The notes under the pieces: model-generated
The model's input: the letters and a program-made list of their open reading frames with translations, nothing else
Database searches by the model: none
What the model was told of the DNA's origin: nothing
NCBI GenBank assembly: GCA_030522415.1
Contig: CM060118.1
Coordinates: forward strand, 25,307,151-25,371,150
Direction of reading: 5' to 3'
DNA: 64,000 nt
Source: Channallabes apus
Taxonomy: Eukaryota; Chordata; Actinopteri; Siluriformes; Clariidae
Part shown: positions 51,647 through 63,336 of the stretch, piece by piece
Layout of the letters: the number at the start of each line of letters is the position of its first letter
How positions within the stretch are numbered: the stretch's first letter is position 1
Program-made: the position numbers and the translations under genes

Positions 51647-53289
51647 TACATATCGATCATTCCGATCTTTAGTTTAACTTAATCCAAAAAAGTTGAAATT
51701 AGCTGATATTCACATTCAGTTCAAAATGAACATTAAAACAATGGTGTGTACTTTTCATTTGGCTGTTCAGAGGACTTCCGTTCTTGTCTCTAGATATTAT
51801 TTTTCCAGTTTCCGCCCAGTTCCAAATTAATTTATTTTAATACATATAATGAAAGAGGGCAAAGAGTGGCAAATGTAGCTCTTTTGTATATTTCCAACAG
51901 TTGATGAATCATTATGTTATTCCAGATCATCATCTTTTATTCAGTGTCCCTTCTATTTGCATGTGGAAATCAGCTGTTGCAGTCATTCCCAGTAATAAAA
52001 AAATTCCCACTTATAAAAAATACCTGACATCTATGACCATGTGCCCTGTACACCTCTAGTCTAGCACCTGCATTAAGCTCTAAAGTTACAACATTTATGC
52101 ACAAACACATCTGCCTTCCTCAGAACTCAGCAGTCTGTCTCACATGCACAGCAGATGGGAGAGAACTATTGCTTTTACATAAATACAGAGAGTTTGTATT
52201 AAAGCTGGGTTTTTATGAGAGAGGGCTTTTCCAGTGTTTCACCTGTCTTCTGCTCTCCTGGGCACCTGTGAAAGGAGGAAATGCAAGTAAAATCTAAGTT
52301 CAAAGCATGACTGCAAGCAACTTGCAAGCTTGGGGCCAGTAGTCATTACAACACTCCAGAGAGTTCATTTTCCATCTATGTGAATGTTTAAAACATGTGA
52401 ATTTAAAACAATAAAGTCATTTAAATTCTTGAGGGGTGCAAATATTCCACAGTAGGGGTAGCAGTCCTTTGGATAAAATATTTTGTAGTAGTGTTCCTAA
52501 GCTTTTCATTGCTTTTTTGCTTGTCTGTAATAAGCAAGCATTATTTATTTATATATCATATTCTACTTGTTTAATATTTTCAAATGTTTCATTTTGAAAT
52601 TGCTTGTAAATTTTTATTCGTTTGTGTTCATAGGTTCTGACATTGTATTTTCCTAATATGCCTGTGCAATATCAGTACCAGCCAGTACCAGACATTTGTC
52701 AAATAATGCTAAAATAGATCCCAAATGTTTCTCTACTTTGTCACTACTGCTTCTTTTCATCATAATTTATGGCATTGTGGCACACCCCATTATTTACATA
52801 AGTTAAGAGATAACGTCTGAGCAGCCACTATTTGATGCTGCTGAGCTCATCTAATCGCCTATACAGTACAATGCTTACTACCACTGTCCTTCTTCTACAG
52901 CTGTAGATTATTGTACTTTATATTATAAAATATAATTCTGATGTATGATAAATGCAATGACTGTAACATTTCAAATGCCATCCCTCTGTGAAAAATAGAA
53001 AAGTACATAATGAATGCATACACGAATGTTAAAAGAAAACAGTTCAGAAGATAAAGATTCTGATAATCCATGATTTCTTTAAAAGGTAATAAAATAGTTG
53101 GATAGTCCAATTCACATAATCAAAAAGCATCTTTATACTTCCATAAATAAAAGATCACCTGTTGTATGTTTTTTGATTGTCAGTAGAATCTTTATTTCCA
53201 GTGAATTAGGAACAATAATACAGCTGAAGATTTATGTAATCATCCAGCCACTGCAATACATGAAGAAAGTGCATTATACAAAATAGAGA
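51647..53289. other. Non-coding stretch
   Basis: AT-rich, with no recognised element. A short plus frame at 52097-52297 lacks any recognisable feature. Confidence 0.55.
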
Positions 53290-53485
53290 GGAAAAATTTT
53301 TTGTCCATGGCATGGTTGTTTGTGCCAAATAGGCTGGTTTAGATATTACAGAAACCATTAAACTAGTTAGTGTTTCATTTATACAGTATGGTGCTGAAAA
53401 CAAAAACCACTTCTTGAATGACAGTTCTGTGGCCAAAGAAGCTTTGTTGGTGAGAGAGGTCAAAGAAGCTGACAGAAAGGCTATG
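53290..53485 (+). mobile_element. Tc1-like transposon fragment (transposase N-terminus)
   Basis: The plus strand shows the reading block CATGGTTGTTTGTGCCAAAT...AGGCTGGTTTAGATATTACAG and, after a deletion, GAGGTCAAAGAAGCTGACAG. This is the helix-turn-helix region of the same Tc1 family as 1-619 and 5879-6275. No terminal repeat remains. Confidence 0.55.
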
Positions 53486-53639
53486 TTAATTCTCAACAAG
53501 CACTTTTAACATAAGATAAAGATAAGATAAAGCTCTGGTAAGCAGATAAGCATCTCCAAGAAGTATTTGAAAAGGCAGATAGGCTACAACAGCACAAGAT
53601 CAGGTTCCACACCTCAGACATATACAGTATATGAGAATA

Positions 53640-54570
53640 TATGGGGTGCGCTGATTATATAATCAGTATCGATATTAGTCCATATATCGATATTAGTCCA
53701 ATACTTACCAAAATCAATGTATCAGATATAAAAAAAGCAGTATATTGTGATATTGTACATGAGTCTAAACTATCATGTAAACGCTTTCCTTCCACGAGTA
53801 ACACAGAAGAGCAGTATGTGTCATGCGAACAGTAGCTATAATGTGCGTAAGACTGTTAGTCTTGCTGTCATCATGTCAGCTGTGTGGAGTTATTTAAAGC
53901 TCAATGAAAAAAAAAAAATAGAATACAACCCAGTGCAATTTATGCCAGCAAGTTATACGAGGGGTCTCAACAGCATTAGAAACTTCAACATAACAAACCT
54001 GAATACACATCGAAGCAATGCTGATAGCAAAGAAAATTATTGAATACAATGGCTAGATGTCCATCACCCTTCTGTTTTCTTCTGAAAATTTGGGTTTTCA
54101 ACACTTAAACTTTGAACCTTACCACACATTGCCATATCAACATTTCACCTCCAAAATGACAATCTAAAAAAAAGTACAAGCAAGTGTGTGAATCCATTTC
54201 AAAATACGTGGAAATTGTTGCCATGGTTAGCTTCTGACATCTGGAGCTCAGACGTGCATCCAATGCCATTACAAAGTCTGACAGCACAGTGGGTATACTT
54301 TTACCTTGCAAAAAGCAGTGCTGCAGGCTAAGCAGATCCATGCCTCATACACACAGAAGAATCCACGCTACGGTAATGAGGGAGATGTTAAATGGGTGGA
54401 AAATCTGAGAAGAGGAAAGTCTATGTCATTTTATGAAGCAATGCCAGTAATACAAGCAATAGATTACCTTTGAGTTGCAAATTTGTGATGCTTTGCGCAT
54501 CCTTGCAACTTATTGTGAACGAGGGACTGCTATCACAGCATAGTGATACATGATACATTGGCGATTGACA
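53640..54570 (+). mobile_element. hAT transposon relic with BED-finger transposase
   Basis: The left end (ATGGGGTGCGCTGATTATAT, then CGATATTAGTCC twice) resembles the GGGGTGCACCGAT ends of fish hAT elements. On the plus strand about 53865-54040 translates to SAVWSYLKLNEKKK..., then RNFNITNLNTHRS. This is the pattern of a BED zinc finger (SAVW.YF, then SFN.TNL..HL), but the metal-binding Cys pair is gone. Around 54215-54260 LASDIWSS matches the (T)TDIWTS strand that starts the catalytic domain with the first Asp. Stops and frameshifts are frequent. No right end was identified. Confidence 0.6.
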
Positions 54571-55074
54571 GCTATTGATATTCCTTCAAGCACTTACCAC
54601 TTGTATATTCACGCTTGGAGGACATTCAAATGGAGCTATATATACTGGCCAAAGATCTGCAACAAAATTTAGTAAGGATGTGGAGCAGTACATACAGTAT
54701 TACATGATTGAGCACCTCATCGCATGGCCAGTGTGCATGTACAGTGGAGTACAACCTGCCAGCCACACTAACTACAATCCGGTGGGAAGTACTGGAAAAG
54801 ACTGTCACAGCTCTAGACCCTTTTCAGGAGTTGACAGGGTAGGTAAACTCTTTATCTTGTTATTCATCTGATGCCATTCCTATTCTTTGTGCCCTTAAAT
54901 GTTCTCACTTGAGAAAATAACGCCAACGTAGGAATTACAAAAAAAAAGGAAGGGCACCTGTGAAAAGAAATTTCAGTAAATTTTAAGTGTTTTTTTTTTT
55001 TTTTGTACATTTTTTAAATCTTGGAGAGTAGAACCTGGTCCAATTACCACTAGTGCACTAGTTAAAGTTCAGAC

Positions 55075-55360
55075 CAACCTCAGTCTATACCATTTATTCC
55101 TGCATACACGGTCAATCTGTCACAATGCCCACACAAATACACACACTTACACACTATGGCAATTTGCAAACACCCATCAGCCTAATGTGCATGTCTTTGG
55201 ACTGTGGGAGGAAACCAGAGTACTCGGAGGAAATTCACCAAGCTTGAGGAGAACATGCACACGCCATGCACACAGAGACAGTAATCGAACTTGGCCGGAA
55301 ATCGAACCCGGACCCTGGGGGTGCAAGGCGACACTGCTAACTACTAAGCCAGACGAAATC
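55075..55360 (-). mobile_element. SINE-like repeat (same family as 29552)
   Basis: The minus-orientation landmarks are GGACTGTGGGAGGAAACCAG, GAGAACATGCACACGCCATG and GGCCGGAAATCGAACCCGGA. The left side is decayed. Confidence 0.75.
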
Positions 55361-55399
55361 AGAATGATTAAAATTAAAACATGCCCCCCCCCCCCCCAC

Positions 55400-55742
55400 C
55401 CCGATTTTTTCTCCCTGATTTAGTCGTGGGCAATTCCTCCACATCACTAGGGGGCTCCCACATTAAGCTACTACTCCCATTCAGTCGGGAGGGCTGAAGA
55501 CTATCACGCGTTTCCTCCAAACCACGTGACGCCAGCTGACTGCATCTTTTCGAACTGCTCGCTTACACACCGTTGGGGGCGGAGTAACACACTCAGAGAA
55601 CAGCGCTCCCCTCTGAGAGAGCTCAGCCAATCAGCTCTCTCTAGACCTTCGGCACCGAGAGGTTACAGCATTACCCAGGAATCGAACTTGCGATCTCCGA
55701 ATGATAGGGCGAGCACTTTACCACTGCACCACTCGTAGGGCC
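55400..55742 (-). mobile_element. tRNA-headed SINE, third family
   Basis: Read on the minus strand it opens CCCTACGAGTGGTGCAGTGG with a B-box-like GCAAGTTCGATTCCTGGGTA. It runs through CTGATTGGCTGAGCTCTCTC and a GAAACGCGTGATAGTC stretch, and ends near the poly-C at 55383-55398. It is more CpG-rich than its surroundings. Confidence 0.75.
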
Positions 55743-58014
55743 GATATTATATTTTAATAATATTTTACTTGATGTGTAATGCATTTAGAATATATGGGAG
55801 TTTCACATTTGATTTTAATTTTATATGCTGTAGTAGTTTTAAAGCTCAACCTCAAATGCTACTTGTGAAAAAAATATAGAGCTTGCACTGTTTATATATT
55901 GTTTTTTCAATGCAACTATGTTGATATCAAGCGGAAAGGCCTAGAGTTTTGGTTGTGAGTTCCTTTAGATGTCATGTCATGTCATATTACACTGATAATT
56001 TGTGTCACTGTCTCAAACAGAATACAGTTTTCCTGCTTTAGTCCTTAGCTATTAATCATCTGTGTTCTTAGACAATATAGTTCAGTAACAGCTTTGTTGA
56101 AGAGGCAAGGCCAAGAAGGACAAAGGCCCTCAAATTTCTCACAGCTCTAAATCACACAGAGCTCAGGCAGATCCTGTGGTCGCATGGATTACACGTTTCC
56201 TTCCACACCAACACAGCAGCTTGCCGATCAGGTTATTTATGGCAGATAGTTTAAAACCCACCCACCCCTCTTGCTTGCTGACGTATGTTATTACAATATG
56301 ATTTATTCTTCTCTGAACAGAATGGGCTGATGGTTTTAGCAGCCACCCTGTGCCGTGAGGTGGCCTAGTGTGGGAAGAGATCAAAAGGATTCGGATCAGG
56401 GATAGAGACTGGGTGGGACACCGGAGGAGACTGAGGGTAGTGCAGAAGCGTCCATGGGCAAAAGTTTCTCACCATGACTAATTCATTTTCGACAGTTCAA
56501 TGGAAAAAAAAAGACATTATGACTTTTGAACAAATGTTCATGTCCCCATATCAATAACTTCAACTTTTAGTTAATTGCCAACATACATCATGGTCTTAAA
56601 TGATTCTCGGTAATTTACAAAACTGAGAAGCTTCCCTACAAATTTAAATGTTTAGAAACCTTTTGTGCCTCTATACCTTAATGTTTACTAAGCTCACAAT
56701 GAGCCACTCAATGAAGAATCAAAGCCATTTTCCTTACAAAGGGTTCTCAGCACAAATGAGGAAACACTTGTCCAGAAGGTGTACACATAACACAAACATC
56801 CTTTTTTAAGGGGAGTTACTGTAAGAACTAGTATTGTGAAGTGCTAAAGCTGGGTAATTGATAGTTCCCAAGCATCTTTGAGTATTATGACTACAGGTGA
56901 ACCATGCTCTAAAGATAGACATGGGCCTACTTTTAATGCTATTCACATTTACATGCATTTAGAATGTCAGGGGAAAAAATCCTTCTCGTGAATTTATTAC
57001 TCACTGTGACAATTACAAAATGTTTTATGCATAGCTGTATCGTTATTTATTATTAGAATCATGGATTGAAAAACCCCTGAATGAACTCGATTAATGCCTT
57101 GGGCTCATTATGGCATTTCCTACCTCTCATGTCCATAACATTTTAAACATTATTATCTTAATGCAGATTATTATTATTATTATTATTATTATTAAATAAA
57201 AATCTTTTTCATTTAATTAAATAGAACACACTTTTAAAAAAACAGCAGGATTGTCTGCAAAGTATAGGAACTTTTTCCAGGGAACAACTTTTACATTAAA
57301 GCACTTTAATATCTTACACAGTATAAAACAACACATAACCCAATGCTTATTTGGCTGATATTTTTCATGAAATTGATGCATGATGCAAATGAGCTAAGGG
57401 CAAAAATTTCTGGTTTGTGCCTCAAAGCCTTAATTACTGAGCCATCACAATAATTCACCTAGCTTGCATTATCTTAATACAACGTGCAAGCATAAAGACC
57501 AAAAAAGTCGGATCTGTCAGATTGACCCAAAGGACCAGGCAAAAATCACAATGATAAATGAAAAATCTTTTAAAAATATAAATAATTCTAACTAATAACT
57601 GGCTCAGTATTGCAGTACATGAATGTATGCAAGATTTGGTAAAGTTTACATTAGAATCTAGAGTCATCTGTGTCATTAGCTATGTTTGTTATAATAATGA
57701 AAGATGTGTATTATTTTTTATAATACCTCATTTTTTTTATATTTCTAGATGTAAATGGCATAATCTTTTTTTTTGTAAGCATAAAATGTTATCACTAACC
57801 TGTCTTAAAAATGGAATGGGTGTGTTTGTATGTGCAGGAGGAATAGCTTTATGATGAGACTCTGTGCTTTAAGGCTTAACTCTAATGGTAATTGGTAGGT
57901 TTTTTTTGTCCCTCCATTAATAAGACAACCAACTGTCACTGACCTCCAACTGTCAAGCTGTTCCCTATTTATCTGAGGAAGTACAGTAGTTATTAAAATG
58001 TAAACGAATTAGTT
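55743..58014. other. Non-coding stretch
   Basis: No element recognised except an (ATT)n run. The part around 56160-56400 is less AT-rich and unassigned. Confidence 0.55.
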
Positions 58015-58320
58015 AGTCCAGAGTGTAGTGGTTTGCACTGTCACTTCCATGGTCCGGGTTCGATTCCCATCTCTGTGTGCATGGAGTTTGCATGTTGTCC
58101 CTGTGCTTGGTGGGTTTCTCCCAGGTACTCCGTTTTCCTCCCACAATAATTGATGTTCCCAAATTGCCCATAGGTTGTGAATCAGTGTGTTTGCCCTGTG
58201 ATGGATTGGCACTCTGTCCAGGGTGTACCCCGCCTTGTGCTCTAAGTCTCCTAGTATAGGCTCCAGGCCACCCGCGACCCTGAATGCAGGATAAAGCGGT
58301 GTAGACGATGAGTGAGTGAG
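58015..58320 (+). mobile_element. SINE-like repeat (same family as 29552)
   Basis: The plus strand carries GTCCGGGTTCGATTCCCATC, TGGAGTTTGCATGTTGTCCC and CAGGGTGTACCCCGCCTTGT, and ends near AAGCGGTGTAGACGATGAGT plus GAGTGAGT. It is the longest plus-strand copy in the window. Confidence 0.82.
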
Positions 58321-58439
58321 TACGTTTGTCCAGAGTAAATAATAACAATGGAAACCATTTAAACAATCTTTCATATTTTCCAAAATCATAGCATGGTTTA
58401 AAATAAACAGTATAAGACTTATTTTGCTATATTTGCCGT

Positions 58440-58632
58440 TACTCATCACATATACATTATTGCACAGTGAAATCCTTTATTCTTTGCATATCCCAGCTAC
58501 TTGTTAGGAGGCTGGGGTCAGAGCAGAGTTAAGGGCCTTTCCCAAGGGCCCAACAGCGGCAACCTGGCGGAGTCAAGCTCGAACCGACCAACCTTCCAAT
58601 CAGCCTTAACATCCTACACCACTACCACCCAT
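58440..58632 (-). mobile_element. tRNA-headed SINE, second family
   Basis: It is in reverse orientation, with a tail around ATTGCACAGTGAAATCCTTT. The body GTTAAGGGCCTTTCCCAAGG and head GAACCGACCAACCTTCCAAT follow to the right. Confidence 0.7.
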
Positions 58633-60689
58633 ACATTTTTCCACAAATCTGAATTCTGAATTTTTGTTACTCCCTTTTGTGCATAGATTAAAAAAACAGA
58701 TTAAGCAACCTGATTAAACAACCGGATGTTGGTCTGCTAGATCTATATCAAACATATCGTGCATAAAGACTGTTAAATGGTTTCATGTACAGGAAATGGA
58801 CTATTGAAAACCAAGGACAAAGTACTTTTGAGCTACTCCCACAGTTTTGACACCTTCCATACAGTATATGAAGTGTTTGAACATTTTAAGGCAAGAGCAT
58901 AATTCCTTGCATGTCCACATGTCACACTGTTAGTCATCCAGTAACAGTGACATGCAGTCGGTCTACATTTTCCAATTCCTGATGATTCTTTAATATCCAC
59001 ATAGATCTTCTTTGTTTTCCTACCTCTACTTACAGCTGATTTTATTTTGATATTGTGCCATCTGGGAACAAACTACTATCACTACTACTATTTCATAACA
59101 TGGTTTGTCCTGTGCTTCTCCTCCACAACACATATTAATTTCATAGCTGAAGGGCTATGCTTGTTATTTTTGTTAATAATCTCAATGTTTTGTTTTTTTT
59201 AATTAGCTGACCTTATGAATCAGTGCAATTTTTAGTGCAGTTGTAGTAAGCATATCTTTCTTCTGTAGACATTACCTTGAGGGTCAAAAGTATTACTGAT
59301 ATAATACTGATAGTGATGTATAACTCTGAAATAAATACTCTGGAAGTGTCTTGCTCACTTCAATTGTGTAAATGTTTCCATTTCTTGCATATGTACAAAT
59401 GGAAAACTCCATGTGTGTCCTCAATGCTATCAGATGGATGTAGCTAGAGTTTCTAAACATTGCATGTTGGTGAAGCTCTAGTGAAGTTAAATGTTCTCTG
59501 TGGTCAGAGTGCATCTCCAACAGAGAGCCATTCTTGGCGCAGACCTTTCATCTCCCTCTTAGTTCTAAGGGGCACAGGACAGGCAGTATATCATTTCAAA
59601 ATGAAACAGAAAAGCTTTTAAGTAAGCACATCTATTGAAATGTTACCCAGACCGTAATTATAGCACAGGAAAGTGGGGAGGCCTTGAGCTTTGCTGCAGA
59701 GGACTGTGGTAGCTGGCAGCATGAGGATCAGGCTCTGGGCAAGAAGATGTAGAAAAGCAGGGTGGAACATGGGTATTATGGATGAGTCTGATGCTGCAAA
59801 CAGAGCATGTGATGAACAGAGAACTTTATACTATAAATTTAATGAGCACTCAAAACCTACTTGATATCTTTCAGACTACAGGACCAAAATCCATGATGAG
59901 GAGCTTCTATTTGGTAATATTTCTTATTTTATAACAGAATCATAAGCCTGTTCAGCATTTGTTGCTCTAAATTCTCAAGTGTGATCAAAGTTTCTTTTAG
60001 AGAATTCCAGCGCTATCTACAGTATGAGCAGCAGGTTAAACTAGTGATGCACAACATCCTAAAACTGCTTTAACATCTGTGTGTGGCCACTATACTGTTT
60101 TTCAGAGGATATACTTCTTCCAGATTCCACATGTCTGCCTTAGTCATTTTCGAAGATCAGGAACACACAAAGTGAAACAAATAAACTTGATGAAAAGCAG
60201 ACAGACAGACTGAGTTAGGGTGAGCAGGTCACATCCTAGCCCTATAACTATTAACCCAGTGTTGTCTTCATTTCTATTTTCTGAATGATATTGGCCATTA
60301 CTGGACAATGTCAAACTTTTTTTTATTATTATTTCAAGCTCCCAAACAAATCCAGATGGGGGAGATGTCAGACTCAGATATATCTTCAAAATCATTTTAA
60401 AATTATGGTGAGATTGGAATCGTAACCTTCTGCTGTACACTGACCTAAATATATACAGTACATGCTCTACTGTGGATATGGTTTGGGCTCGGCGGTACAA
60501 ATATGACACGAAAGCACAAGATGATTAAAAGCCAAACTGTATGCATATGTTTCAGTAAAAGACTCTACTCTGTTGGCATCTGTTCTGAATCCTCTACTCT
60601 CTGAGTTTGATCTTTTGAAGTCACTGTCTATGTGACATTTTACATTTCAGTTACTTGATTGACAAGCACTGAATGATTATGGAATATAT
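58633..60689. other. Non-coding stretch
   Basis: No gene or repeat family recognised. The minus frame at 60144-60509 has no domain I can name. Confidence 0.5.
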
Positions 60690-60832
60690 TGCAGCATGGT
60701 AGCTTTGCACCTCCAGTGTCCAACTTAAATTCCTGACTTGTGGGCTGTGTGCATAGAGTTTGCATGTTCTCCCTGTTCTTGGTGGGTTTCCTCCCACAGT
60801 TCAGAGACATACAGATTAGGTTAATTGGCATT
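60690..60832 (+). mobile_element. SINE-like repeat fragment (same family as 29552)
   Basis: It shows TTTGCACCTCCAGTGTCCAA, TTTGCATGTTCTCCCTGTTC and GGTTTCCTCCCACAGTTCAG, then breaks off at GGTTAATTGGCA. The Tc1 fragment at 60838 starts directly after. Confidence 0.7.
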
Positions 60833-60837
60833 CAAAT

Positions 60838-61090
60838 AAACACCTTGAACTCTTTGTCCTGTTCCTCAAACCATTCTTGAAAAGGTTTTGCAATGTGGCA
60901 GAGCATGTTATCTTGAAGCAATTTTTGTTGCTCCATGGCCCAGTTCTGATGTCCACATGCTCACTATAGTGGATGAACAGGTGCACAGAGTGCATGGGCA
61001 ATCTGGCCAATCTGCGACTACACAGCTGCATCTTCTGAGGGATCGGACCAGAAGGCTAACCTTTGCTCCCCACGTGCATCAGTAAGCCTT
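60838..61090 (-). mobile_element. Tc1-like transposon fragment
   Basis: The reversed transposase of another common fish Tc1 family is recognisable from CACCTTGAACTCTTTGTCCT, through TGCTCCATGGCCCAGTTCTG, to GGATCGGACCAGAAGGCTAA and CTCCCCACGTGCATCAGTAA. The central part, including the Gly-rich strand, is deleted. It abuts a SINE fragment at 60690-60832, which suggests insertion into or recombination with that SINE. Confidence 0.7.
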
Positions 61091-61869
61091 TTACAGTATG
61101 TCAAAACTGTAGTCATATCAGTATAATTTTTCATGATTTTGCTAAACACTATATATGCACCTCCTACAGTTCTGTCATAGTCAATAAATTAGCTAATTGT
61201 GTTTGTGGCAATTTAAGCATGCATCATTAATTTGTGACTTGAGGTTTTATTAAGAGCAATTTTTTAATACCAAACTCATATCTTCATTTTGTTTGTAGTG
61301 AGTTCATACTCACAGCAGTTTGGAACAAGGACAAAAGTGTCTTATTCTTTTAGGACAATTTCACATATTTCAAATATATTAATTTTTATACCTACTGTAC
61401 TGTATAGTTTAAGGCAAAATTATTCAATAGTTGACTGAAACCTAAACATGTTAGTAATAACCACTGATTATTGTAGAAGTAAATGTTTGCCTTTGAGTCA
61501 GGTTTCCAGAGTTTAAATATTAGGTGTATATATTATTGATTGGTTATAAATTGGTTGGTTTAAATTAATCTAGCTTTGTAAGGCGAAAAAAATTGCTTAA
61601 TGATATACGGAGCCAGACAAAAAATTATGCACCCTTTAGGGGGGGAAATGGTATGATGTATATTATATTAATATAATATTAATAATTTAATTAATACTTA
61701 AGCCGTTAGTTGCCTTTGTAAATGCAGCAGCAAATAGTGTAATGGATAAGGAGAAGTGTGATTAAAGCAGTGATGTCTGAGGGATCGGAGAGCATGTGTA
61801 CTCAGAATTGAGTTCCTTTATGTAGTGAAATTTGGCTGGTTTCCTTGAATTTCTTGATGATCTTGGTTA
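61091..61869. other. Non-coding stretch
   Basis: AT-rich sequence with no recognised element. Confidence 0.5.
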
Positions 61870-62863
61870 CTAATAGTTAGGCCTTGTTCACACGGGCGTT
61901 AAAATCGAGTGTTTTTCTGCCGTTCGTAGCGTCCGGTGAGTGCGGATGAAGCGCCGAGGGTTTTCTACACATAGAAGTCAATGACGGTGTTCACACGGGT
62001 TTTGGTGACGTGCATTTGTCTGGCTGCGCGGTTATACGACGTTAAAGAAAGTTGTATGCAGCTTTTTCTTGGCGTTCAAATCCCAACGAGCGCAAGGAAA
62101 CGCATCTAGTTCGTTTTCTCCGCGTCCATTTTACGCTTCGGAGGACCGGATATATCCCATGATCCTACATGCTATACATAGGGAAATGCGGAAAAAAGCA
62201 AAAATAAAATGCTTAAAAAATAAAACTTGCAAGGAAATGTTCGCATTTCTTCATAATCGACAAAAAACTTCCTTTAATCCGACGTTGTGCAGTCAGAGGG
62301 TGAACCCAGTAGCGGCGGCGATTTTTTTCTCTCCCTACGTCGCCGTATTATTTTAATATTTTTAAAATATTATATAAAAATATAATAATTTAATTAGAAT
62401 TTTTAAAACAAGAAGATTAATGTCTAATATAGCAAAATGGTCCATATTAAAACGAGGCACCTCGAATAAAACGACAAGGGCTTTCCAGTTCCCGACACTG
62501 ACTACACAAACTAATCTGACACAAACTACAATTTGGGCTGCAGGCTGACGTTAGGCTGAGACAAACGAGCACCACTACAAAACGCAACATAAACGTCTAG
62601 GACGTTCAGAGTGCGTTCATTTATCCAAATATTTAACGGCCGTGTGTAATGAGATTGTTCACACGGGCTTTGGTGACGTGCGTTTGTCTGGATGCGCGTT
62701 AATACGGTTTAAAACAAAAACGTTGCATTCTATACATAGGTAAGTGCGGAAAAAAGGCTAAATAAAGAGAGTGAATCCAGTAGCAGCGATTATTTTCTCT
62801 CCCTACGTCGCCGTATTACGAGAATTTTTAAAACAATAAGATTCATGTCTAGTATAGCCAAAT

Positions 62864-62870
<7 letters not shown>
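61870..62870. repeat. CpG-rich, internally duplicated repeat block, possibly a non-autonomous DNA transposon
   Basis: The block is far richer in CpG than its surroundings. Two sub-regions are imperfect direct copies: 61985-62442 and 62651-62869. Shared landmarks are TTCACACGGG.TTTGGTGACG, CTATACATAGG, TCTCTCCCTACGTCGCCGTA and TTTTTAAAACAA.AAGATT in the same order. A third GTTCACACGGGC lies at 61888. GTTCACACGGG-type ends occur on some fish Harbinger-like elements, but I see no clear terminal pair. A 95-codon frame with no ATG start (62069-62356) lies inside and is probably meaningless. Confidence 0.55.

Positions 62871-62900
<30 letters not shown>
62861..62900. repeat. (TA)n microsatellite
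   Basis: About 17 TA units followed by a T-run, at the end of the duplicated block. Confidence 0.92.
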
Positions 62901-62902
<2 letters not shown>

Positions 62903-63254
62903 TTTTTTTTGAGACAACAAAAGAAAAGATAAAATACACGAGAGGATCGAAATAATGTAGAAACCGTGAAAAGAAGTCAATTATTCTTCTTATTAAGTTG
63001 AATTAATTTAAGAGAATTTAAAATTGAGGTCATTCTTAACAACCGAGTATTTCAGTATATACACACTATCAACTTGCCATCTGTAATTATTGTTAAAAAC
63101 AAAAATGTTGATTTACATAAAATAAGGTTTAAATGTCAAAATTAAAGATAATTAAACTCTACATGTGGCTTTTGCATTTTTTAAAGTTTACTTTTACACA
63201 TAAATAATAACCTGATTTATGGTTTTATATAGTTAAGCAAAACATCAAATTAAA

Positions 63255-63336
63255 GCGTTTACTTGTTATCCGATTAATCAAAAAAATTATCGCCCAACTA
63301 ATCGATTATCAAAATAATCGTTAGTTGCAGCCCTAG
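63255..63336 (-). mobile_element. hAT-type terminal repeat (one end)
   Basis: The stretch ending in AATCGTTAGTTGCAGCCCTAG is, in reverse complement, the CTAGGGCTGCAACTAACGATTATT end seen on many fish hAT-derived elements, followed by the usual ATCGATTA-rich subterminal region. I did not find its partner end with confidence, so this is a solo or truncated end. Confidence 0.6.
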
